DNA of 64,000 nt from Paraspadella gotoi (lineage: Eukaryota > Chaetognatha), in contig CM119263.1 of the NCBI GenBank assembly GCA_051294375.1, positions 25,090,688 through 25,154,687 of the forward strand. The letters run 5' to 3'. The translations under genes and the position numbers were made by a program. This document shows, in pieces, positions 50,738 through 60,636 of this stretch. Each line of letters begins with the position of its first letter. Position 1 is the stretch's first letter. A model generated the notes under the pieces. The model saw only the letters and a list, made by a program, of their open reading frames with translations, had not been told where the DNA came from and did no database searches.

Positions 50738-51809
50738 AGAGACCAATGGATTCAACTCTTCTAATTTTTCTCCATCATCGGCGACGACCTCAACGCCCGC
50801 TATTTCGGCGCCACCTCAAAGACCCAAATCTCTTTCAACCGTCAAAAAACGAGCGGCTCCTCCGGGGCAGCCGAAAACATCGTCGACGAGGCGACCGGTT
50901 CCACCGCTACCACCACCGCCGCCACCTCCACGTAATACAGCGCCTCTTCCGGCGCGGGAATTAACAAAAGCCGAAAATCNNNNNNNNNNCGCCTCTTTCG
51001 GCGCGGGAATTCACAAAAGCCGAAAATCAAAATATAACTCGCGAAAATCCTAATGGAAACAACAATAATAACGAAGATATTGACATTGCTAATGGCACCG
51101 AAATCAAAACAAATCCCAAAGATTCTCGGCACCCAACTCGGCCCCCGATTGGCGCCCGTCGACGCCGTCAAAGAAACACGCCGCTTCAGGACAAAATCAA
51201 TGAGGAAAGCGCCGCAATTTCGGAGGACGACGTGGCGTTTAAAAACAACGCCGGGGAGATTTCGCCGGCGTCGCCATCTCACGCATTCGAGGCGTTTCGC
51301 TTCGATTCCGCCTCAGGTTCCAGATTCGCGGACGACAGCTTGGGCGCCGCTTCCGCTTCAACATCCAGTTTCGGTGGCGCTTCCAGTTTCGTCTCCGATT
51401 CCTCGCGTTTTCGTCGAGATAGGAGTCCTAGTCTGGATTCTTTGCGTCGCCCGTTTTCGGCGCTGGAATCCATCACCTCCGGATCTCATTCGGATTTCGA
51501 TGCGTTCGACGCGGCACCGCCTCGTCGCCCACCGGCGCCTTTGTCGCCATCGACGGCGCCCTCGACGGCCTCTTCCTCGGGTCGTCTGCGTCGGGGTTCG
51601 CTCGGCGGGTCGTTGGGGTCACTAGGTTCGCGCTCTCTCGACGACGAACTGGAAAATCTTTCCAACTCGGATTGCTCTTCTGTTTCGGCGTCTGGAAGAC
51701 AAGGTGGCAGCAGCCCTCTGGCGGAAAATTGCAGATCGACGATGGACAAAAGGGAAATCAACGTTATTTTGCCTGGGCCGCGGATGAGGCTAATGATGGT
51801 CGATGTCAG
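50738..51809 (+). CDS. cobl: COBL homologue, KRAP motif and start of ubiquitin-like region (contains 10-N gap)
   Basis: Begins after TCTCCAG in phase 2: ETNGFNSSNFSPSS, STVKKRAAPPGQPKTS, VPPLPPPPPPPRNTA. A 10-N gap lies at 50980-50989. It continues AREFTKAENQNITRENPNGN and Ser-rich FRRDRSPSLDSLRRPFSALE, then MDKREINVILPGPRMRLMMV, the first beta-hairpin of the Cobl ubiquitin-like domain. The donor DV-AG|GTGATT is in phase 2. The 39 bases on each side of the gap are almost the same, so the frame across the gap is restored only if one copy is artificial or the gap length differs. Confidence 0.8.
50980..50989. other. 10-N assembly gap inside a COBL exon
   Basis: Flanked by near-identical 39-mers at 50941-50979 and 50990-51028, which differ at three or fewer positions. 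Confidence 0.99.
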
Positions 51810-51889
51810 GTGATTAAATGTTTGTGAATGTTAGATTTCTATCTGTAAGTTTTTATGTCCAATCTTGTTCCTGTTCCTCACATACAAAG

Positions 51890-52059
51890 CATGCCGATGA
51901 GGGACGTACTGGTCCACTTGGCGGGCGCCAATCGCCTCAACCCGACCCTCTTCGCGTTGGAGGCCCTGGACGCGGAAGGCAACCTCGTCAACTTCAAACC
52001 GAACACAAAATTGAGCGACTTGAAGACCGTCGAGGAAGTTGCCTTCGCGCGGAAGAACG
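51890..52059 (+). CDS. cobl: COBL homologue, ubiquitin-like region part 1
   Basis: In phase with the previous exon (AG|C = Ser): SMPMRDVLVHLAGANRLNPT, LFALEALDAEGNLVNFKPNT, KLSDLKTVEEVAFARKN. This matches vertebrate COBL, whose corresponding stretch has MMDLLVxLCxxNHLNPS...LEI...LSFKPNT, especially RLNPT and NFKPNT. It is the diagnostic exon for the gene. Donor AACG|GTGAGT, phase 1. Confidence 0.92.
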
Positions 52060-52174
52060 GTGAGTCTGTCGACGAAGAGTAGAGAATTGTCTCTTTTGAT
52101 GTACGAATCTAAATTTTAGTTCTTCTCTAACTTTCATCTCATATATATACTAAAAGATATGCTATTTTACGCAG

Positions 52175-52318
52175 GTCCGAGGTCTCGTGATTTTCACCGC
52201 TCACTTTCTAGTCTCAACGGCGGCTGCGGCGGAAGCGTCGTCAGCGGCGGCAGCCAATCGCTTTTTCACGAAAGAAATCGATTCTCGATATCCGAGAAAA
52301 CATCCTCATCGTCTTACG
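52175..52318 (+). CDS. cobl: COBL homologue, Ser/Gly-rich linker exon
   Basis: Phase 1 entry after TTACGCAG: GPRSRDFHRSLSSLNGGCGG, SVVSGGSQSLFHERNRFSIS, EKTSSSSYG. Exit in phase 1 at TACG|GTAAAT. This linker is inserted between the two halves of the ubiquitin-like region and is longer than in vertebrate COBL. Confidence 0.7.
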
Positions 52319-52409
52319 GTAAATCGCGATGGTTACTGTGATTGTCTTTGTCGCTGAGGTTTAACGAAATATATCGAAATCGCTCATGACTTCTTTTCGC
52401 CTAAAAAAG

Positions 52410-52671
52410 GTTTTTCGAGATCCTTCAAGCCAACCTCGCCCGCCCCGTCTTTCCTCGCCTCCTCGACGGTCTCGAATTCGTCCTTCGCCATCGACGCCAT
52501 CCAACCACGTCACGACGCCACTGACGCATCTCTTCTCCGCCACGACGTCGTCAACGCCCCTTGGTCGCGTCAAGACTCATCAGTGACTCCAGCGCCGCCA
52601 CCGAGAAGCAAGAAATCCAAGGCGCCTCTTCCTCCTTCACTGTCGGCTGCGGCGAAAAACGCGCCGTTCGA
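52410..52671 (+). CDS. cobl: COBL homologue, linker exon with KKSKAPLPP motif
   Basis: Phase 1 entry after AAAAAAG: GFSRSFKPTSPAPSFLASST, then FAIDAIQPRHDATDASLLRH, and TPAPPPRSKKSKAPLPPSLS, a third KRAP-like site. The 3' end is uncertain: the open frame reaches NAPFE and the only GT dinucleotides there lie in a (GTT)n run, so the donor is weak. Confidence 0.65.
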
Positions 52672-52941
52672 GGTTGTTGTTGTTGTTATGATGTTGTCAT
52701 GAAGATTTTTAAATTGTCTCTATCTCTAACAACGCAAAAATGTTTATGGTGTGCAGGAGTTAATTACCGTTTAAGAATAAACCATTCTTGATCTGAACCT
52801 CGTCCGATTGACTCCTGCCACAATGGTCCAAAAAGTTCAATTAATTATATTTCAACTGACAATTTTACGATATATTTAAAAGTTTAATTAGATTAAGGTT
52901 TCATATATATTAATATTTCCCTCGATAATTTCCGACCCCAG

Positions 52942-53117
52942 GTGACGAGCCGTTTTCGTGGTCAACCTCCCAGGAAATCAGAAGCACCTCATCCGCGTCG
53001 GCCCCACTTGGAGCCTCCAACGCCTCCTCCACGAAGTCATCGAGGGGCAGAGGAGTTTAAAGGCGAAGGTGGAAACCGATCGTCGAGTCGAGGACGTCTT
53101 CGGCTTTGCAATTCCGG
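52942..53117 (+). CDS. cobl: COBL homologue, ubiquitin-like region part 2 (first piece)
   Basis: The frame with homology reads AVFVVNLPGNQKHLIRVGPT, WSLQRLLHEVIEGQRSLKAK, VETDRRVEDVFGFAIP. It corresponds to vertebrate SVRLVVNYxxxQKAVVRVSPEVPLQNIL. A TGA lies just 5' in this frame, so the true acceptor may be the AG at 52948-52949 rather than CCCAG at 52941. The exit before GTGAGG is phase 1, but the next exon needs phase 0. A G-run error (GGGTGAGG) would explain this. Confidence 0.75.
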
Positions 53118-53685
53118 GTGAGGAAAGGCGAAAAGATGACTCTTGGTAGTGGCAGAGATATGAACGGTTATGTAATTGTAATGTATAATGTGTAATGTAT
53201 AATAATTGTATATGTTCCAAGTTGTATGATATAAAGATAATGGATAATTTTTATATTGGTAGTACCAATGTCATAAAGAAAAGATAGGATGCGTTGTTTA
53301 AAATTAATAATAATTTTTAAACAATGAACCTTTCTTCCAAATGGCTCTGGCTAGATATTCTCGAAAAAGTCGAAAAACCACATTTTGCGGTTTGAAATGA
53401 AAAAAGAATTTAAAGGTGAACGACCGAAACGGCAAAGTTGGCATAATTGCAGCAAGCCTTTTTGTGAAGATGACAATAGCAATATTTTTACATTTAACAA
53501 CAACGATTAAACGATTCGAAAACTCTGCCTCGAGCGAGATGCATATAAATGAAATTGGTACAACCATTATATATTAATATAATATATAATATATTAATAT
53601 TAATATATTATTTCTACCGCCCACGTTTAAAACGTAATTACTCACAGTTGGCAAACCTTTTTTCAAAGACGATCCTAAAATTACT

Positions 53686-53690
<5 letters not shown>

Positions 53691-53737
<47 letters not shown>

Positions 53738-53755
53738 CTCCTCTCTCTCCCTCCT
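53691..53755. repeat. (CT)n microsatellite just before a COBL exon
   Basis: About 30 CT units with two CTC breaks, ending about ten bases before the acceptor and probably serving as its pyrimidine tract. Confidence 0.95.
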
Positions 53756-53764
53756 TCCCTCCAG

Positions 53765-53867
53765 GCGACGAGGAGGTGGACGGGTGCCCCATCGTCGAAT
53801 CATTGGGACCTCGACGTCACTGTGGAGCAACTCGACTGTCGAGAAATCTCTTTGGTGCAGCTCGATG
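53765..53867 (+). CDS. cobl: COBL homologue, ubiquitin-like region part 2 (last strand)
   Basis: Acceptor CCTCCAG. The reading ATRRWTGAPSSNHWDLDVTV then EQLDCREISLVQLD matches the end of the vertebrate domain ([20 protein letters not shown]). Exits in phase 1 at GATG|GTAGGC, which fits the exon at 58493. Phase 0 entry conflicts with the preceding exon by one base. The exon lies between a CT array and a GA array. Confidence 0.75.
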
Positions 53868-53876
53868 GTAGGCGGG

Positions 53877-53877
<1 letters not shown>

Positions 53878-53944
<67 letters not shown>

Positions 53945-53972
53945 GAGAAAGACGAGAGAGAGAGAGAGAGAG
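53878..53972. repeat. (GA)n microsatellite just after a COBL exon
   Basis: Begins about ten bases after the donor. It is complementary to the (CT)n array at 53691-53755. Confidence 0.95.
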
Positions 53973-55186
<1,214 letters not shown>

Positions 55187-55189
55187 CTA

Positions 55190-55450
55190 AAATAATTTCT
55201 TCCTTCCCAGTCTCTCATAATAGCTGTAATTATTTTTATGAAATGAAATTGGTTCAACCAATATAAAAATTATCCATTCATTTAATAAATAAGCTATCTT
55301 GCCCTTGACTTTGGACAGGCTTTGGTGGTTTAAGGCCTCCATCACTCTTACAAGATAAGAAAAAGCAGGTCCCTGCAAGCTTTCAATCAAGACTCTCTCA
55401 CAGTCTCGTTTATTCACTCCCAGAGTACCTGGCTTCCCTATCAATGAAGT
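55190..55450 (-). repeat. Dispersed repeat (family of 15345-15545)
   Basis: The complementary strand reads GGGAAGCCAGGTACTCTGGG, CTTGCAGGGACCTGC, CTTATCTTGTAAGAG and CAAAGTCAAGGGCAAGATAG, with the tail TATATTGGTTGAACCAATTT. It is the fullest copy in the window. Tail-only relatives are at 16150-16200, 53235-53270 and 53545-53575. Confidence 0.75.
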
Positions 55451-55512
55451 GGAAAATATTTCAAAGAATGTTTCAATTGTATAAAAAGACCACTCCCTTA
55501 TTATTTCATTTT

Positions 55513-55518
55513 TTATTT
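55513..55518 (-). terminator. Polyadenylation signal of the ankyrin gene
   Basis: AATAAA on the - strand six bases after the stop codon. Confidence 0.45.
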
Positions 55519-55523
55519 TTTTT

Positions 55524-55725
55524 TAATTTTGAGCCATTTGTAAAGCCTTTAGTAAACCACACTGTGTTTGGGCAGCCTCAGACCTCATCATTCCCTTTTC
55601 GACGAGCCGCTGCAGCGTCGTCCTGCTACAGCCGACGAACGCGAATTGAGGCCAAATTTTGTCGCTGGCGCTGGCGAAGTCGGCGGGGGTACGATCGTCG
55701 GCGTCCGGGGCGTCGGGGTTGGCGC
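55524..55725 (-). CDS. Ankyrin-repeat protein, last exon
   Basis: Follows CTCTCAG in phase 1: GANPDAPDADDRTPADFASA, SDKIWPQFAFVGCSRTTLQR, LVEKGMMRSEAAQ, ending QMAQN at TAA (55526-55524). GANPDAPDADDRTPADFA is the first half of an ankyrin repeat. The IWPQFxxxGCSRT...LxxKGMMR tail is a C-terminal cap. It continues the repeat in the exon at 55891-55790. The exact family is not recognised; a small cytoplasmic adaptor is likely. Confidence 0.8.
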
Positions 55726-55789
55726 CTGAGAGATTATTGTTATATTTAAATGTTTTTTTGTTTTTTTCAATGGTGATATTAAGTTTAAC

Positions 55790-55891
55790 CTTGCTCTAAG
55801 AGAAACATGACTATGGGTCCATGCTCTCTGAAGGCGGCTGCGTGAAGAGGCGTCCATCCTGTCGACGGATTCGAGAAGTTAACGTCGGCGC
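55790..55891 (-). CDS. Ankyrin-repeat protein, middle exon
   Basis: One complete 34-codon repeat: GADVNFSNPSTGWTPLHAAA then FREHGPIVMFLLEQG, with the classic TPLHxAA signature. It enters and leaves in phase 1 (CCGTCTCAG acceptor; CAAG|GTTAAA donor), a usual arrangement for ankyrin exons. Confidence 0.88.
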
Positions 55892-56296
55892 CTGAGACGG
55901 ATTGGGGTGGAACTTGGGGTGAAATCGGATCGCAAGAATCTTGGGGCGAAAATGGGCATTTCGGTTGATGAAATTTTAAAAAAATTGGGTCATTGAATAA
56001 CACGTGAGTTTTTCTGTTATCCGTTAGCATTGAGTGCGATTCTGCGTAATAAGTTGGGATAATCGTTGCTCGCGACAAGACACTTAGAAACTAGTTACAA
56101 GTTTTTTTTCCCAAGACCACCCGCAGCGCCCGCTGCATTTAGCTAAGTAAACTTTGCAATTGACGCCCCCGTTGAGAGAGCGTGACGATTTTTAGGGGCG
56201 AACGATCCTGACTTTTTTTTTTATTAAAATGATAAAAAAAAAGAAAAGCCCGAGTTTTTGTTTTCTTTTTGTAATTTCGACGTCTCGTAGCGTCAC

Positions 56297-56467
56297 CTGC
56301 GGCCACGAGGGACTTGACCGTGTCCAAAAGTCCCCAAAAGGCGGCGATGTAGAGTTGACTCTGCATCGAAGTCCGTTCGTCCGCAGAGGCGATCCCCACG
56401 TCGCCCTCCGACAAAAACCTTTCCACCAAATCCTCGCTTCCGTGAAGCATGAGGTGCGACCAAGAGT
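56297..56467 (-). CDS. Ankyrin-repeat protein, upstream exon (5' end not found)
   Basis: After TTTTCTCAG the reading is SWSHLMLHGSEDLVERFLSE, GDVGIASADERTSMQSQLYI, AAFWGLLDTVKSLVAAG, with donor GCAG|GTGACG in phase 1. LYIAAFWGLLDTVKSLVAAG then joins ADVNFS of the next exon to complete a repeat. The frame is open upstream, so the start exon lies further 5' on the - strand and was not identified. The whole gene lies between COBL exons on the opposite strand. Confidence 0.8.
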
Positions 56468-56515
56468 CTGAGAAAAAGTCGCATAGATCCGCGATTTAAT
56501 GAATTCGGGAAACAT

Positions 56516-57892
<1,377 letters not shown>

Positions 57893-57926
57893 CTTACGAA
57901 ACTGCGGAACATGGCGTCGAACGAAA
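57893..57926 (+). CDS. Small exon, possible alternative first exon of COBL (MASNE...)
   Basis: CGGAACATGGCGTCGAACGA with donor AAA|GTGAGT at 57927. Read from ATG 57911 it gives MASNE plus one base, phase 1, which joins the exon at 58493 in frame as MASNESVPRQRHS. As an ordinary internal exon after 53867 (phase 1) it would break the frame. The best explanation is therefore an internal promoter giving a shorter COBL, or the start of a separate downstream gene. Confidence 0.45.
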
Positions 57927-58492
57927 GTGAGTTTGCTTGACGAACAGACGATCAAATAATATTATACAAAAAACAAACAAACTAAAAAAACAAACAAACA
58001 AAACGAATCAAAACAAGTTTTTTCTTACACGAATTCTTTGCTATTACAAATCTTTTTCGTCTTTTTCTTAAATGTATTTAAGACCTTACCATTGGAAAAT
58101 ACAATCTTTTTCGGCGTATTTTAAACCATTTGTACAATAACTCGATAGCTCCTCAACCCCACCCTTCAAAAAAAAAAAAAAAAAATAGTATTTGCGCATC
58201 TGAGCATTAACTTTCTCATGCGTGACATTTTTTTTCAAGATCTTTACGATAATTTTTCGGACAAGAAACAAGGACCAATGTTTTTTTTTTCTGATGGTAA
58301 AGTCTTTCGTAAAATTTTAAATGTTTTTAAATTTCTCTCTTTCACTCAAAGATTCTCACAGAATGAAACCATCTCAAATCTCAATGACTCGGAACTCACT
58401 TTTTCTCTGCTCTTTGTTTCGTTCTCCAATTCTCCCCGTTTCATTCTTTCTCCCTCTCTGTCTCTCTCCCTCTCTCCCTCACCCTCTGACAG

Positions 58493-58625
58493 GCGTTCCG
58501 CGTCAGCGTCACTCGGTGGACATGGTGGACTTTCCGCGCGGGAACGTTTCCATTCAACCAGTGCCACCCGGCGGGCGTAGGCTGGTCCCCGTCACGATCG
58601 TCGGCCCCCGACCCTCGAAAAAAAG
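58493..58625 (+). CDS. cobl: COBL homologue, exon with VPRQRHSVDMVDF
   Basis: After CTCTGACAG in phase 1: VPRQRHSVDMVDFPRGNVSI, QPVPPGGRRLVPVTIVGPRP, SKK. The next exon begins PKAKSVNS and needs phase 2, met exactly if this exon ends AAAAAG at 58625, followed by GCGAGA. That would be a GC-AG intron. No GT gives the right phase nearby. Confidence 0.75.
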
Positions 58626-58825
58626 GCGAGAAAGAAAAAAAAAAAAAGGAAAATCGTTCTCATTTCTTACTTAAAAGAGAGTAATATAACTAATACATTT
58701 AAAAAAAAACACAGTGAAAAATTTCTTTTTCCCCTTTCTTAAAACAATACTTACGAGTACAAAAATGCAAAAGTACCAAAAGAGTTACACGTCACGTGAC
58801 TTCCCCCCCCCCTAATTTTCTCCAG

Positions 58826-59002
58826 ACCCAAGGCCAAATCGGTGAACAGCCTGCGGTCCATCGCCCATCCCCTCCCCAAAGACAAGCTCGGCAACGTCCC
58901 CAGAGACAAGCTCCGCTACGTCCCCGTAGCCGTCGTCCACAAGAGTCGCGCCGCCCCGACCCCGCCCATTCGGCCACTCGGGGTGGAAGTGGTCAACGCG
59001 AG
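58826..59002 (+). CDS. cobl: COBL homologue, basic/proline exon
   Basis: Phase 2 entry after TTCTCCAG: PKAKSVNSLRSIAHPLPKDK, LGNVPRDKLRYVPVAVVHKS, RAAPTPPIRPLGVEVVNA. Exit AG|GTATGG, phase 2. No named domain. Confidence 0.75.
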
Positions 59003-59469
59003 GTATGGGTGGTGATCAAAGGTGGTTCTTCAGAATGACGCCTTTTGATCGTGGAAGCGATGCGTGGGTATGTCTCTGTGCCTTTTTGTGAGTCGTTGTC
59101 ATTATGTTTACGATTATGTTAATGATGATTTTGAGGAAGTTGATTTTTTTTTTCTTTCGCCGTTTCTCGTTCAGAAACAAAAAGGTTTTGCGACCGTCTT
59201 TGACTGGGTAAGGGTATAAGCCTCAGTTACTTAGGGACCTTCGCACTCAATGTTATACGATCAATTCTGATACCGAGGCGATACAATATCTATCATATCC
59301 TAATTACTCGGATTCGTGGCGCTTGGATAATAAAAATAAAAAGAAGACGTAACTAAAAATGTTTTTTTTATCATTCATGCACCGTGCCTACTACGCCTAC
59401 TGGTTTTTTTTTTATCCCTAATACGCGATCAGATTTTAAAATTTAAAAAAAATCCTTTTTCTTTTTTAG

Positions 59470-59572
59470 TCCGATTTACGAGAATCAATCGGCCGTGCTC
59501 CCTTCCAATTACGCCACCCATCCCAACGTCCGCTATCCCAAGGGAGTCGCCGAGTTTGTCCCTTCTTGGAAG
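59470..59572 (+). CDS. cobl: COBL homologue, exon SPIYENQSAVLP
   Basis: Phase 2 entry after TTTTTTAG: SPIYENQSAVLPSNYATHPN, VRYPKGVAEFVPSWK, phase 0 exit at AAG|GTGAGT. YENQ may be a tyrosine phosphorylation site. Assigned by phase. Confidence 0.75.
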
Positions 59573-59660
59573 GTGAGTTTTTATTTTTTTTAGAAACACG
59601 TTTTAGTTTTTTGTTTTGTTTTTGTTTTCAGCAATCTAACCTCTACTCTCTTGTTTCAAG

Positions 59661-59714
59661 GATAAAGATCATCCCATTCCGACCCCACCGCCGAGCCCTG
59701 ATGTCAACAATCAG
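59661..59714 (+). CDS. cobl: COBL homologue, 18-codon exon
   Basis: DKDHPIPTPPPSPDVNNQ between TTTCAAG and CAG|GTAAGT, phase 0 on both sides, so it could be skipped without breaking the frame. Confidence 0.75.
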
Positions 59715-59863
59715 GTAAGTCGTCGATGGTGTTGAAGGCGATTTGTTGTGTTACTGTTGTTGTTTCAGTCACCAGATTAATTATTGTCTCTTCACTGTTT
59801 TAAATCTATCCGAGTTAAGGTGTGATTTCTTATGATAGCTTCCACCCTAAAACTTGATCTCAG

Positions 59864-59986
59864 ATGGAACACGATGTGGTTCTTTCAAAGAAAAACAGTT
59901 TGGATGAATTTGCGCCGGAAGTTCCACCAAAAAATTACGACAACGAAATATACGTCAACGGAAACGTCAATGCAAAAACTAGTCAG
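59864..59986 (+). CDS. cobl: COBL homologue, 41-codon exon
   Basis: MEHDVVLSKKNSLDEFAPEV, then PPKNYDNEIYVNGNVNAKTS and Q, between ATCTCAG and CAG|GTTATA, phase 0 on both sides. The donor is weak and the exon may be alternative. Confidence 0.7.
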
Positions 59987-60139
59987 GTTATATTTGGAGT
60001 TATTTCGAATGCATTAATAATACTGTATATTGAAGCTCAATATAGTATTTTCTTTTCTATCATCGACGAACCACAACAACAACAAGAACATATATTTTCT
60101 TTGAAATATTAAAAAATCAAAAATACTTTTGCTATCTAG

Positions 60140-60204
60140 ATCCCTGATCACGAAGAAGCTCAGCCCGATGGGATGCCTAAATTCATTCCTAATGGCCGAA
60201 AAAG
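60140..60204 (+). CDS. cobl: COBL homologue, exon IPDHEEAQPDG
   Basis: IPDHEEAQPDGMPKFIPNGR then K, phase 0 in, phase 2 out (AAAAAG|GTGATT). Confidence 0.7.
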
Positions 60205-60280
60205 GTGATTACCACTTGTTTGAGACTAGATTTTTTTGGGTAAGACGTATCCTTAATAAATTGTGTTATTACTTTAACAG

Positions 60281-60303
60281 GGACTCGAATCCGACCCCAC
60301 CAA
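60281..60303 (+). CDS. cobl: COBL homologue, 23-base micro-exon
   Basis: Between TTTAACAG and CAA|GTAAGT: RDSNPTPP in phase 2 in, phase 1 out. The phases agree with both neighbours, which supports such a short exon. Confidence 0.65.
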
Positions 60304-60636
60304 GTAAGTTACATATATAATTTTTTTCCTTTACTTTGCATGAGAAATCTACTGGTCCATTGCATTCTTAAATGCCATAGTATTACTGCCCTCCACCTCA
60401 ATTTGCGCATTTTAAAATTTTGCTTAACACTATGAGCAAAACTTATATAGATTGTATTGTTTGTTATTAGGAAATAGCCTTTTAGTTTTACAATAACCGC
60501 ATGAGCTGTTTCAGCCCGTTTGTGTTCTTGTGTTTTTTGATCTACTTAATGAATAGGTAGTAAGTTGAATAAAAGATCAGTGATTTTTGCTAACCAAAAA
60601 TTGTCCCGTAACTCCCGATCTCTAAACTTCCAAAAG

